Positions 50,957 through 60,020 are shown, counted from the first letter of the stretch. The stretch is 64,000 nucleotides of DNA from JAJAZB01 sp964244295 (GCA_964244295.1 CAXTIG010000021.1:40383-104382); one strand, 5' to 3'. Numbers and translations are program-made. Notes: generated by a model not told the origin, from the sequence alone.

Positions 50957-51541
50957 TCAGTTCGCCTCCACGCCGGTCAGCACCACCTTCCGGTACAATT
51001 CTTCGAACCGAAACTCGCAGGTTCCGATTTTCACGGTGGCCTCCGGCGGGGCGTAGTCGTGCAACAGCCATTCGTTGGTGGCGGTGCGGCGGAAGACCTC
51101 CACTTTCTTTTTTTTCGAGGAAACCAGCGCGTATTCCCGCACGCTGGCGATGCGCTTGTAGCAGTCGAATTTCTCCGTGCGGTCGGTCAGCTCGGTGGAA
51201 TCCGAGAGGATTTCGACGATGATTTCCGGGTTTTTCAGCGTGTCGAGTCCATAGCGGCTGGTGAGCACGGGGGGCTGGCACACGATGACCAGGTCGGGGA
51301 AAACGTACTTGTTGCAGTCGGCCAGGTGAACGAGCATATCGCTGTTGAGTACGAGGCATTCGCCTTCTATCAGACAGTTTCCCAACAAACGCATCAGATT
51401 ACTTGCCAGCACGTTGTGCGGCAGTTGGGCACCGGCCATCGCCACCACCTCGCCGTCGTGGTATTCCAGTTTTTGGGTCGATTCGCGGAGAAGGGCGAAG
51501 TACTCTTCTTCCGAAACGCGGGTGAGGGGCTGGCTCAACAT
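50957..51541 (-). CDS. Uma2-family endonuclease-like protein 3
   Basis: 194 residues from the ATG at 51541. The upstream frame start (51562) is a TTG that overlaps a good -7 element (TATCTTTG, 51567-51560) and is rejected; the leader is then very short. The family blocks are intact: FPDLVIVCQPP, NPEIIVEILSDST, and KRIASVREYALVSSKKKKVEVF, where the DxD/ExK-like acids sit. The gene precedes the interrupted Uma2 gene by 32 bases on the same strand, probably as an operon of duplicates. Confidence 0.83.
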   Translation of the reverse strand: MLSQPLTRVSEEEYFALLRESTQKLEYHDGEVVAMAGAQLPHNVLASNLMRLLGNCLIEGECLVLNSDMLVHLADCNKYVFPDLVIVCQPPVLTSRYGLDTLKNPEIIVEILSDSTELTDRTEKFDCYKRIASVREYALVSSKKKKVEVFRRTATNEWLLHDYAPPEATVKIGTCEFRFEELYRKVVLTGVEAN

Positions 51542-51767
51542 GGGCGAATGGGTTTTGACCAAAGATAACGAATTCGTGGTTCGGTGTGGGTAGACTGAAC
51601 GCGAATCGAGGGACGAAAAAATAGTCCCTCGCTATGGATGGGATTCTTGATTTGCATTACGAAAAAACCGCCCGTGACTTTCGGCATTTCCACCGTTCGC
51701 TAGCTTTCCGCCGGACGAATCACAAAACCGGCTAGCTTGCTCCCTCCCAACCTCCCCCGCTACGCCC

Positions 51768-54692
51768 ATGAACGCCTCCCTGATTCCCAAACACGAACGC
51801 TCTTTTTTCGACACCGGCCTCGACAGCGAAGGCAAAAAATTCCGCCTCCGGCCCTTCGACACCCATGTGCCGGGCACCGGCGAACCGGTCGCGATGGTGG
51901 ACTGTACGCGCGAAAACGGGGACAACAGCTTTTTTTTCGAAGCAGTTTTCCCCAAAAACCGCATCGTGCTGCACTTCACGGCGGGCTACCTCAAGGGCGA
52001 CGTGGCCCGGCTGACCACGCCCGAAGACCACGTCTCGGTGCCCTTCGTCATCGCCCGCGACGGGCGGATTTACAACCTCTGGACCTCGAAATTCTGGTCA
52101 TTTCATCTCGGCAAGGGCAGCAAAGGCGGCAACGAAGCCATGAGCCGCACGAGCGTGGGCATCGAACTCTCCAACATCGGCTGGCTCCGGCGCGAGGGCA
52201 ACGACCTGCACACCGCCTACAGCACCGCCGAGCGCCCCGACGTGTACTGCACGGTAGCCGAAACTACCCTCTACACCCAGGTGCCCGCCTACCGCGAACA
52301 CGAATTTTATGCCACCTTCACCGACGCGCAGTACGACAGTCTGATTAAACTCCTCCGCTTCCTGACGGCCCGCTACGGCATCGAGCGCGAATTTTTGCCG
52401 CTCTCCAAACGCGACGAAGCCCTCGACGACATCGCCGCTTTCCGGGGCATCACCTCACACGTCAACTACCGCCCCAGCGGGAAGTGGGACATCGGCCCGG
52501 CCTTCGACTGGGCGCGGGTCATCGCCGGGGTGCAGACCACCACGCCCCGGATGGCCGACCCGATGCGGGCGGCGCGCCCGGACGTGGAGGTGACTCCGGT
52601 CACGACGGCCCCCGAACCCGCCGACCCCTCCGGCCCCAAAACCACCCGCCCCGACGCCGAGGAACGCCGCCTGCCCGAACGCAAGCGCAGCGCCGCCGAC
52701 CGCCTGAAGAAAACCCTCGACGCCGCCCCCGACCGGGTGGACGTGCGCGACTGGTTTTACCCACCCAGTCTCGGCTCCATCCCCGACCGGGTCATCAACC
52801 TCGACCAGGTACCCGAAATTCTGGACCAGGGAAAAGAAGGGGCCTGCACCGGGTTTGCGTTGGCGGGGGCCATCAATTTTCTGCTCGCCCGCCGGGGTGT
52901 GAAGCGCTCGGTCAGCCCCCGGATGCTGTACGAAATGGCCCGGCTTTATGACGAATGGCCGGGCCAGAAATACGAAGGCTCCTCGGCGCGCGGGGCCATG
53001 AAAGGCTGGCTGCGCCACGGCGTGTGTACCCGTGAGGAGTGGAAGGACAAACAGCGCGGGCTGGGTGGTTTTTACCGCCCCCTCGACGCCGAAGGCCAGC
53101 GCACCGTGGCCGACTCGGCCCGCAATACGCCGGGCGGGGCGTTTTACCGGGTGATGCACCGCGACGTGCGCGATATGCACTCGGCCCTGGCCGAAACCGG
53201 CATTTTGTACTGCACGTTGATGGTTCACGAAGGTTGGGGCACGCCTGGCCCCTCGACCGAAACCTACGAACTGGGCGGCGAACGCGTCATCAGTCTGCCG
53301 GTCATCGAGCGCCGGGGCCGGGCCGACGGCGGGCACGCGGTGGCGCTGGTGGGCTACACTGAGCACGGCTTCGTGGTGCAAAACTCCTGGGGTGAGGAAT
53401 GGGGCTTCGGCGGCTTCGCGCTGCTGCCCTACGAAGACTACCTCCTCCACGCCACCGACGTGTGGGTAATGCAACTGGGCGTACCGCTCCGGGCCGACTT
53501 GTGGGCGCAGGGCAACACCGAAACCACGGCGGGCCTCCAGCGGGCGCAGGCGGTAATTTCACTCGAAAAAATCCGTCCGTACATGGTCGACATCGGCAAC
53601 AACGGCGAACTCTCCACCAGTGGCGACTACTGGAACACCGAACCCGACGTGGAGCGGCTGTTTACCAACGTGGTGCTCGAAGCAACGAAAACCTGGAAAA
53701 AACGCCGCATCCTGCTCTACCTCCATGGCGGGCTGAACTCCGAGCGCAGCGTGGCCCAGCGCATCCTGGCCTTCCGCGACGTGTTGCTCGAAAACGAGAT
53801 TTATCCCATCCACCTGATGTGGGAAACGGGCGTGGTCGAAACCCTCAACGGCCTTCTTCAGGACTACCTAAGCGCTAACGACCGCGCCGCCGGGGTAGCC
53901 GATTGGCTCAAAAAACTCCGAGAGGGCCTCTACGAAGCCAAAGACCGCACCCTCGAACTCACCCTGGCGCGCCCCGGCACGGCGCTCTGGAGCGAGATGA
54001 AACAAAACGCCCGCTTCGCCTCCAACCACCCGAACCCAAAGAAACAGGGCGCGATGGAACTCATCGCCCGCTACGCCGGGCAGGCCCTGAGCAGCCTGGA
54101 TGCCGCCGCCTTCGAGGCGCTGGAAGTTCACGTGGTGGCGCACAGCGCGGGGAGCATTTTCACCGCCCACGCCATCGAACACCTGGCCGGGTTGGGGTCG
54201 GCTTTCAAGTCCTTGCAGTTTCTGGCCCCGGCGCTGCGGGTCGATGAGTTTCGGGATTTGCTCCTGCCTTACATCAAAAAAGGCACCTGCCCCCGGCCCC
54301 GGCTCTACGTACTCAGCGACGCGGGCGAGCGCGACGACAGCGTCGGCCCCTACGGGCGCTCGCTGCTGTATTTGGTGAGCAACGCCTTCGAGGGCGAGCG
54401 CGAAACGCCGCTGCTGGGAATGCAACGGTTCCTCCAGGCCCTGCCCGACGGCTCGCAGGGCGAATTGGATGCCGAAGTGACGGCCCTCTTCAACGGTTCC
54501 GACGGGGGCGTACCCCGGCTGGTGATTGCCGGGAAAAGCTACGCGGCTTCCGATACCGACCTGGCGTTTTTCAGCCAAAGCAATTCGCACGGCGGCTTCG
54601 ACAACGACCCCGTCACGCTCAACACCGTGCTGCGGCAGATTCTGGGCAGCGAACCCAAGCGGCCCTTTGGCGTGAGGGATTTGCAGTATTGA
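51768..54692 (+). CDS. Triple fusion: wall amidase, papain-like protease, alpha/beta-hydrolase
   Basis: 974 residues, no signal peptide. Residues 25-250 are an N-acetylmuramoyl-L-alanine amidase (Amidase_2): zinc ligands His 69 (VLHFTAGY), His 231 and Asp 241 (SHVNYRPSGKWDIGP). A Pro/Ala/Arg linker (255-320) leads to a C1 peptidase (325-575) with Cys 360 (QGKEGACTGFA), His 523 (GGHAVALVGY) and Asn 539 (VQNSWGEEWG). Residues 640-960 are an alpha/beta-hydrolase with HGG (653-655) and nucleophile Ser 793 (AHSAGS). All three sites look intact. It could be an injected or released antibacterial effector or a digestive enzyme; no immunity gene is obvious. Its neighbours are the Uma2 genes and yidD. 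Confidence 0.85.
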   Translation: MNASLIPKHERSFFDTGLDSEGKKFRLRPFDTHVPGTGEPVAMVDCTRENGDNSFFFEAVFPKNRIVLHFTAGYLKGDVARLTTPEDHVSVPFVIARDGRIYNLWTSKFWSFHLGKGSKGGNEAMSRTSVGIELSNIGWLRREGNDLHTAYSTAERPDVYCTVAETTLYTQVPAYREHEFYATFTDAQYDSLIKLLRFLTARYGIEREFLPLSKRDEALDDIAAFRGITSHVNYRPSGKWDIGPAFDWARVIAGVQTTTPRMADPMRAARPDVEVTPVTTAPEPADPSGPKTTRPDAEERRLPERKRSAADRLKKTLDAAPDRVDVRDWFYPPSLGSIPDRVINLDQVPEILDQGKEGACTGFALAGAINFLLARRGVKRSVSPRMLYEMARLYDEWPGQKYEGSSARGAMKGWLRHGVCTREEWKDKQRGLGGFYRPLDAEGQRTVADSARNTPGGAFYRVMHRDVRDMHSALAETGILYCTLMVHEGWGTPGPSTETYELGGERVISLPVIERRGRADGGHAVALVGYTEHGFVVQNSWGEEWGFGGFALLPYEDYLLHATDVWVMQLGVPLRADLWAQGNTETTAGLQRAQAVISLEKIRPYMVDIGNNGELSTSGDYWNTEPDVERLFTNVVLEATKTWKKRRILLYLHGGLNSERSVAQRILAFRDVLLENEIYPIHLMWETGVVETLNGLLQDYLSANDRAAGVADWLKKLREGLYEAKDRTLELTLARPGTALWSEMKQNARFASNHPNPKKQGAMELIARYAGQALSSLDAAAFEALEVHVVAHSAGSIFTAHAIEHLAGLGSAFKSLQFLAPALRVDEFRDLLLPYIKKGTCPRPRLYVLSDAGERDDSVGPYGRSLLYLVSNAFEGERETPLLGMQRFLQALPDGSQGELDAEVTALFNGSDGGVPRLVIAGKSYAASDTDLAFFSQSNSHGGFDNDPVTLNTVLRQILGSEPKRPFGVRDLQY

Positions 54693-54703
54693 ACGAAAAA
54701 TGT

Positions 54704-54788
54704 TGTCATCCTGGAAGGACCTTGTTGGACTACCGTTTAATTTCCGGAAACGGGAACGGTCGTCCAACAAGGTCCTTTCAGGATGACA
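54704..54788. terminator. Inverted repeat between the triple-hydrolase gene and yidD
   Basis: Bases 54704-54730 and 54762-54788 pair over 27 bases with one mismatch; the stem starts TGTCATCCTG, the dispersed TCATCC type. The flanking genes are convergent. Confidence 0.75.
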
Positions 54789-54811
54789 GCGACAGTTATA
54801 TTTCCTCCCCC

Positions 54812-55021
54812 TCACGGCACCGGATCGTACCCGTGTCCGCCCCAGGGGTGGCAGCGGGCAAAGCGCCGCAGTGCCAGCCAACCGCCCCGCAACGCCCCGT
54901 GTTTGCGGACGGCCTCAACACCGTACTGAGAGCAGGTGGGCGTAAACCGACAGGACCCGCCGAGGTAGGGCGAAATCGCCGCCTGGTAAAAACGAATTAG
55001 GGCAATCAGCAAAAATTTCAT
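54812..55021 (-). CDS. yidD: Membrane protein insertion efficiency factor YidD
   Basis: 69 residues from the ATG at 55021; the longer frame runs back through the lgt gene. MKFLLIALIRFYQAAISPYLGGSCRFTPTCSQYGVEAV with the conserved Cys-x-Phe-x-Pro-Thr-Cys-Ser motif is diagnostic. YidD helps the YidC insertase at the inner membrane. It is usually beside yidC; here it is divergent from lgt. Confidence 0.95.
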   Translation of the reverse strand: MKFLLIALIRFYQAAISPYLGGSCRFTPTCSQYGVEAVRKHGALRGGWLALRRFARCHPWGGHGYDPVP

Positions 55022-55129
55022 GGAAACCCCAGTGGAGCCGGGCTTGAACAACCCAGGAAGCCGGGCGACAAGTTCGTCAGATTCCCGCTTCAATCGGTAT
55101 CTTTGGCCGCTTTTAACGACGCGCCCCGT

Positions 55130-55984
55130 ATGCTTTTCACCTACATCACCTGGGATGTCAATCCCGAAATCTTCAAAATTGGCAGTTTTTCCGTGGGTTG
55201 GTATGGCCTGCTTTTCGCCCTTTCGTTTCTGTTGGCCCAGCGCATCATGGTTCATATTTTCCGCGCCGAAGGCGTGAAGGAAGAACTCGTCGATACGCTC
55301 ACGCTGTACATGGTGCTGGCGACCGTCATCGGCGCGCGGGTAGGGCACTACCTGTTTTACGAAACGCCCATGCTACTAAAACACCCCGGCGAGTGGTTTC
55401 TCGATATGCTCATTCCCCCCTACCGGGGACTGGCGAGTCACGGGGCGTCCATCGGTCTGCTTACGGCGCTGTGGCTGTTTGCCCGGCGGTACAAAATGAA
55501 TTTCCTCTGGATTACCGACCGCGTCGCGATCACCGCCGCGCTCTGCGGTTGCCTCATTCGCTTTGGCAATTTGATGAATTCCGAGATTCTGGGGGTTGTC
55601 ACCGACGTGCCCTGGGCGTTCTTGTTTTTGCAGGACTCGGAGTACTTGCGCGGCGTTTACGGTCTGGAGCCGCGTCACCCGGCGCAGTTGTACGAGTCGC
55701 TGTCGTGTCTGGTGTTATTCTTCATCATGTACGCCCTCTGGCGGCGCTACAAAACGGCCCTGCCCCAGGGTACGCTCATCGGGTTGTTTATGGTCTGGGT
55801 GTTCGTGCTGCGCTTCGTGTGGGAATTTTTCAAAGAAAACCAGGTGGCCTTCGAGGAGGGCATGGCCTTCAACATGGGCCAGTGGTTGAGCCTCCCGGCG
55901 GTGCTGTTTGGTCTGGCCTGCGTGGCGTACGCGCTACGAAAAGGCCAGAATCGGATTTGGAAAAAGGACGCGGTGGTTGACTAA
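55130..55984 (+). CDS. lgt: Prolipoprotein diacylglyceryl transferase
   Basis: 284 residues from the ATG at 55130; the upstream frame start overlaps the -7 element TATCTTTG (55098-55105). Seven membrane helices. The lgt motif is present: RGLASHGASIGLL and GCLIRFGNLMNSEILG (the essential Arg, Asn and Glu), then RHPAQLYESL. It moves a diacylglyceryl group from phosphatidylglycerol to the lipobox cysteine of lipoproteins, several of which are encoded in this window. Confidence 0.95.
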   Translation: MLFTYITWDVNPEIFKIGSFSVGWYGLLFALSFLLAQRIMVHIFRAEGVKEELVDTLTLYMVLATVIGARVGHYLFYETPMLLKHPGEWFLDMLIPPYRGLASHGASIGLLTALWLFARRYKMNFLWITDRVAITAALCGCLIRFGNLMNSEILGVVTDVPWAFLFLQDSEYLRGVYGLEPRHPAQLYESLSCLVLFFIMYALWRRYKTALPQGTLIGLFMVWVFVLRFVWEFFKENQVAFEEGMAFNMGQWLSLPAVLFGLACVAYALRKGQNRIWKKDAVVD

Positions 55985-56000
55985 AAAATGCGGTTGATTG

Positions 56001-56077
56001 AAAAACAAGGAAGAAGAAAGGAAGAATGAAGAAGGCTATCCCCTTTTTTCATTCTTCCTTTCTTCTTCCTTGTTTTT
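56001..56077. terminator. Perfect 30-base inverted repeat between lgt and aroB
   Basis: Bases 56001-56030 and 56048-56077 (AAAAACAAGGAAGAAGAAAG and its complement) are exact inverted copies with a 17-base loop. It lies 19 bases before the aroB start, so it should either end lgt or fold in the aroB leader. Confidence 0.75.
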
Positions 56078-56095
56078 ACTTATTTTGAAATCCCC

Positions 56096-57121
56096 ATGTC
56101 CGTCCAAATCGCCCCCCTCGCCGAAAGCCTGCCCGTTTTTTTACGGGAAACCGCCCCCACGCAGCTCGCCGTGCTGGTGGACGAACACACCCGCCGCTAC
56201 TGCTACCCGAAGGTGAAACCGCTGTTGCCGAAACACGTTTTGATTCAAATTAAAAGCGGAGAAGGCGAAAAACACCTCGGCACCGCCGAGCGGGTTTGGC
56301 GAGCTTTGACCGATGCGGCCTTCGACCGGCACGGGTTGTTGCTCAACCTGGGCGGGGGCGTCATCGGCGATTTAGGCGGGTTTTGCGCCGCCACGTACAA
56401 ACGCGGCATCGCCTTCGCCCAACTACCCACCACGCTGCTTGCGCAGGTGGATGCCAGCGTGGGCGGCAAACTGGGCGTGGATTTCGGGGGTTTGAAAAAC
56501 CACATCGGCGTGTTTCAGAGTCCAGCCGCCGTGCTCATCGACCCCAGTTTTCTCGAAACCTTGCCGCCGCGTGAGTTGCGTTCGGGTTTCGCCGAGGTGG
56601 TGAAGCACTGCCTCATCGCCGATGCCTACGCCTGGCATCGCCTCCGCCGCCTCGACCTCACGCAGCAGGACTGGCCCGCGCTCATCGACCACTCGGTGGG
56701 CATCAAGCAGCGCATCACCGACGCAGACCCCACCGAACAGGGCCTGCGGAAAATTCTGAATTTCGGCCACACCCTGGGCCACGCCATCGAGACGCATTTC
56801 CTGCCCGACCCCAAAAAGCGCCTGCTCCACGGCGAGGCCATTGCCGCCGGAATGCTCGCCGAAAGCTACCTCAGCCACCGACGCGGTTGGCTCGATACCG
56901 CTTCACTGGCTCAAATCGAAGAGTTTGTTTTTTCGGTTTTTGGAAAAATTTCCCTGCAAGCATCCGACTTCGACCCCATCCTCTTCCTCACCCGCCAGGA
57001 CAAGAAAAATAAGGCCGGTCAGGTGCGCTTCGCCCTCCTCAACGGCCTCGGCGACTGCCGCTTCGACGTACCCGTCACCCCCGCCGAAATGCGCCGGGCG
57101 CTGGGGTACTACGCAGGCTGA
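56096..57121 (+). CDS. aroB: 3-Dehydroquinate synthase
   Basis: 341 residues. NAD-binding GGGVIGDLGGFCAATYKRG, then AQVDASVGGKLGVDF, ELRSGFAEVVKHCLI with the metal-binding Glu, and the zinc-ligand helix LNFGHTLGHAIE plus LLHGEAIAAGM. It makes 3-dehydroquinate from DAHP, the second step of the shikimate pathway leading to chorismate. It is cytoplasmic and stands alone here. Confidence 0.95.
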   Translation: MSVQIAPLAESLPVFLRETAPTQLAVLVDEHTRRYCYPKVKPLLPKHVLIQIKSGEGEKHLGTAERVWRALTDAAFDRHGLLLNLGGGVIGDLGGFCAATYKRGIAFAQLPTTLLAQVDASVGGKLGVDFGGLKNHIGVFQSPAAVLIDPSFLETLPPRELRSGFAEVVKHCLIADAYAWHRLRRLDLTQQDWPALIDHSVGIKQRITDADPTEQGLRKILNFGHTLGHAIETHFLPDPKKRLLHGEAIAAGMLAESYLSHRRGWLDTASLAQIEEFVFSVFGKISLQASDFDPILFLTRQDKKNKAGQVRFALLNGLGDCRFDVPVTPAEMRRALGYYAG

Positions 57122-57293
57122 ACCGCTATTTGGGGGGATTACACGCCGTTTTTTGCCGGTAAAGCTTTCCCCACTCTGAGGCATTTCCCATTCAGTTCTT
57201 TCGCTGTCGTCGGTCACGCCGGGCTACGCCTAAGTGGAATGGCGTTTTTTACCCTTACAGGCGAATTACACTTCATCAACTCATTGACCAGCC

Positions 57294-58235
57294 ATGAAGA
57301 AGCATCTTATTTTAGTTGGAACCTTGTCGGCCACGTTGTTTTTGTCCTCCTGCTCGGTGTGGGAACGGACCTCGCTGCGTAAAGATCAATCCAGGAAGGA
57401 GACGGGCACGGACGCCGTGAAACGGGAGGCCAACGATGTGAAGGAAGACGTGCAGGATGGTTACCAACGGGCTAAAAACCGGGTAGAACAAACTGCCGAC
57501 CGCACCGAAGACCGGGTTGATGAGTACCGCCGCGATGCCGACCGTCAGGACAACGCCCGCGATGGCCGAAACACCGCCCGCAGCCGCGATGATCGGGACG
57601 ACGAACGATACAGCAGCCGGAGCATAAGCCGAGATCGGGATGATCGCGACTCCGAAGATCGGTACCGAAGCCAAAACGAGAGCCGGTCCGGGAGTGACCT
57701 GAACGACGACCGTTACAGCAGCCGGGGCCGTAGTCGCGACGACGAACGCTACAGCAATCGTGATGACCGCGATGAGGAGCGGAGCAGCAACCGGGAGCGC
57801 AACAACGACGAGCGGTACAGCAGCCGGGATCGCGACGATGAAGATCGGTACAGTAGTCGCTCCAGCAGCAATCGGGACCGCGACGACACTGAGGATCGCA
57901 CCAGCGAAAGCCGCAGCCGCGCGGACCGGAACGATCGTGATAGCGGCAACCGCGACGATCGCGAGAAGCAGGAACTTACCGAGCGGATTCAGGAACAACT
58001 TGATGCGCTTGACGAGCGGGTGGACGAACTCGCCGAAGCCCCTAAAAACGAAAATAAGAAAGACCGCAAAACCCGCGAGGATCTCTTGAAAGAACTGGAA
58101 GGTAAGCGGAATGATTTGCAGAAATCGTATTTTCAGGTGAAGCGTCAGAAAGGCGATGACTGGAAGAAGTTCAAGCGCGATACCAACCGGATGGTGGATG
58201 ACCTGGAGGATCAATTGAAGGAAGCCAAAAACTGA
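57294..58235 (+). CDS. Lipoprotein with Arg/Asp/Ser-rich low-complexity domain
   Basis: 313 residues. The signal peptide ends Leu-Ser-Ser-Cys (Cys 20), a lipobox. Residues 45-225 are very rich in Arg, Asp, Ser and Tyr, in imperfect units such as DDERYSSR and SRDRDD, so the chain should be disordered and nearly charge-balanced. Residues 230-313 are helical (ELTERIQEQLDALDERVDELAE) and may form a coiled coil. Such repeats are not known to me as a defined domain; they could tether the outer membrane to peptidoglycan or to polymers. A beta-barrel gene 0.9 kb away has the same RYDDRDDRR type of N-terminal segment. Confidence 0.75.
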   Translation: MKKHLILVGTLSATLFLSSCSVWERTSLRKDQSRKETGTDAVKREANDVKEDVQDGYQRAKNRVEQTADRTEDRVDEYRRDADRQDNARDGRNTARSRDDRDDERYSSRSISRDRDDRDSEDRYRSQNESRSGSDLNDDRYSSRGRSRDDERYSNRDDRDEERSSNRERNNDERYSSRDRDDEDRYSSRSSSNRDRDDTEDRTSESRSRADRNDRDSGNRDDREKQELTERIQEQLDALDERVDELAEAPKNENKKDRKTREDLLKELEGKRNDLQKSYFQVKRQKGDDWKKFKRDTNRMVDDLEDQLKEAKN

Positions 58236-58257
58236 CCTCGCTGATGTACCGCCGCAG

Positions 58258-58290
58258 AAAGAGCCGTTCATGCCGAACGGCTCTTTTTTT
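58258..58290. terminator. Rho-independent terminator after the Arg/Asp-rich lipoprotein gene
   Basis: AAAGAGCCGTTC (58258-58269) pairs with GAACGGCTCTTT (58275-58286), loop of 5, followed by a T run. Confidence 0.9.
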
Positions 58291-58326
58291 TGAATACTTG
58301 GCGATTAGAAATTGGGTACAAAACCG

Positions 58327-58373
58327 GCAAAAAAAGAGACCAGCGTTGCCCTAACTCTGGTCTCTTTTTTTGC
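58327..58373. terminator. Terminator for the minus-strand beta-barrel gene
   Basis: GCAAAAAAAGAGACCAG (58327-58343) pairs exactly with 58357-58373, with A7/T7 flanks. It lies just past the stop of the barrel gene ending at 58384 and can also serve the convergent side. Confidence 0.85.
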
Positions 58374-58383
58374 TCCACGCGAC

Positions 58384-58917
58384 CTACAAAATCTTAACCC
58401 GTACTCCCAGCCCGAGTTGAAGTTGGGTAAAAAACGGGCGGGGCAGCGCCTCGACGTACAGCCCGCCTTCGCCAAAAAACGAGTATGGCGTACCAAACTG
58501 AATGTACTCCACGCCCACTGCGCCCGTTGGCCCAAGCGAGAGCCGCCGTTCGTAATCGCCCGCCAACCGATCGGGATAACTGCGGCGGGAGTTGACCTGT
58601 CCGCCGAAGCCGTAGTACGCCCGGAAGTTTCCGGCCCCGTTGAGCGCAAAATGCGTGAGGTAGTTGGCCCCGATGGCCAGCCCGGCGCGGCGGTATTGCC
58701 CCTGGCTGCCGTAGTTGCGCCGGGTACTCAAGATGCCCCCATTTAGCCCCACGTTCACGTCCACGGCGTTACGGGCGCTGATGTAACTCCGAAAATTGAC
58801 CGCAAACGGCTCGCCAAGGCGCAGGCCCACGTTCCAAACGTCGTACTGCTTGCTTTGTGCCCATCCTGAGAAGCTTAGCCCTACTCCCAGGGTCAGACCA
58901 AGTAGCGTCTTTTTCAT
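58384..58917 (-). CDS. Outer-membrane beta-barrel protein, 177 residues
   Basis: Signal peptide 1-20 (ending Gly-Trp-Ala-Gln) and a mature part made of alternating strands with Gly/Tyr/Arg (GLRLGEPFAVNFRSYI, AVDVNVGLNGGILST, RAGLAIGANYLTHF, FRAYYGFGGQV, PTGAVGVEYIQFG, LQLGLGVRVKIL). This is an eight-stranded OmpA/OmpX-like barrel of the size common in Bacteroidota. Role unknown. It lies between two plus-strand envelope genes and is flanked by terminators on its 3' side. Confidence 0.72.
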   Translation of the reverse strand: MKKTLLGLTLGVGLSFSGWAQSKQYDVWNVGLRLGEPFAVNFRSYISARNAVDVNVGLNGGILSTRRNYGSQGQYRRAGLAIGANYLTHFALNGAGNFRAYYGFGGQVNSRRSYPDRLAGDYERRLSLGPTGAVGVEYIQFGTPYSFFGEGGLYVEALPRPFFTQLQLGLGVRVKIL

Positions 58918-59101
58918 TTGATTTGTTGGTTGATGAAGTTGATACGGTTCTGGTAATCGAAAAAAATATCATTCCTCTTTGAACTGCTTCGGCCAGGCCA
59001 TCGGTCGGAACTATCCAAACCACGGCAGGGCTAGCCGGGCGGCACGAAGTTTTATTGGCCGCTACCGACTTCATTCATTAACAGACTTCATTCATTAACA
59101 C

Positions 59102-59878
59102 ATGAGAACAACTCTGCAACTTACCCTGCTGATCACTGGCCTGTTCAGCACCAGCCTGGCCTTTGGTCAGCGCTACGACGACCGCGACGACCGTCGCTAC
59201 GGCTCTTCCCGTCGCAACGATGACGAGCGCCGTTACACCGAAAGAGACCTTCGCAGCGTGTACGACGAAGGGTTTAAGGACGGAAAAAAAGAAACCGAGG
59301 GCCAGAAGAAAGAAGAAGCTGAAAAGGGTAAGAAAAAGGGCTACCAGAACTTTGCCTTCGGTGTGTACGGCGGAGTTAATTCGACCCGCTTTGAAGGCGA
59401 GGATGTTGATGGCAATGAACTAACGGGCCGGTTAGGCTACCAACTCGGATTTTTCCTGCGGGGCGGTGGCCGAATCTACGGGCAGATCGGGGCGGAGTAT
59501 TTTACGTCGAGCAGCGATTTCTACAAAGCCGGCGATGGGGCCAGTGTGGATGACATCACGGCCAGCATCAACCAACAGTACGTCCACCTGCCCGCCTACA
59601 TTGGGGTGAAACTCGTGCAATCCGAGCGGGGCGTGTCGGCGGTGCGCCTGCAATTCGGGGCCGAGTACGCCATTCCGGTCGGGGTAAATACCAACGAGTT
59701 CAATCTTGAGCAGGGTGATTTCCGCAATGGAACCGTCAACGGGCTGGTGGGCCTAGGCTTTGACGCTGGCCCGGTGATGCTCGGTTTCGTATATCACCAC
59801 GGTTTTGCCGATGTACTCAACGATTCCAACACCAGCAAGCGCCGGATTCTGGGTGTGAATATTGGGTTTAAATTCTAA
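59102..59878 (+). CDS. Outer-membrane beta-barrel (PorT/porin-like) with Arg/Asp-rich N-terminus
   Basis: 258 residues. Signal peptide 1-22 (ending Leu-Ala-Phe-Gly-Gln), then RYDDRDDRRYGSS and a Lys/Glu segment (about 23-75), then a barrel with the strands FGVYGGVNSTRF, GYQLGFFLRGGGRIYGQIGAEYF, YIGVKLVQSERG, and a final VNIGFKF, a typical barrel-ending Phe. The charged N-terminal part resembles the repeat of the lipoprotein encoded at 57294-58235, so the two may interact or share an origin. ATG at 59102. Confidence 0.72.
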   Translation: MRTTLQLTLLITGLFSTSLAFGQRYDDRDDRRYGSSRRNDDERRYTERDLRSVYDEGFKDGKKETEGQKKEEAEKGKKKGYQNFAFGVYGGVNSTRFEGEDVDGNELTGRLGYQLGFFLRGGGRIYGQIGAEYFTSSSDFYKAGDGASVDDITASINQQYVHLPAYIGVKLVQSERGVSAVRLQFGAEYAIPVGVNTNEFNLEQGDFRNGTVNGLVGLGFDAGPVMLGFVYHHGFADVLNDSNTSKRRILGVNIGFKF

Positions 59879-59891
59879 TTCTTCGTTTCAT

Positions 59892-59950
59892 CCTCTCCAA
59901 TCAAAAAAAGGTCTGTTCATCGCGAACAGGCCTTTTTTTGATTGGAGAGG
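59892..59950. terminator. Strong terminator after the barrel gene
   Basis: Bases 59892-59918 and 59924-59950 pair over 27 bases with one mismatch; A7/T7 runs flank GGTCTGTTC. It separates the plus-strand barrel from the minus-strand LytTR gene. Confidence 0.85.
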
Positions 59951-60020
59951 AGGGTAATTGAGTAGTTTCTTGAATTTTAACTCGTTACCCATTTACCTAA
60001 TTACCCAATCCCCACCCCCA

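Noticed and set aside
51542..51562. Longer start for the third Uma2 gene
   Set aside because: The start would be TTG inside the -7 promoter element on the minus strand.
57294..58235. Ice-nucleation or RTX repeats in the Arg/Asp-rich lipoprotein
   Set aside because: Units lack the GGxGxD or fixed 8/16-residue periods of those families.
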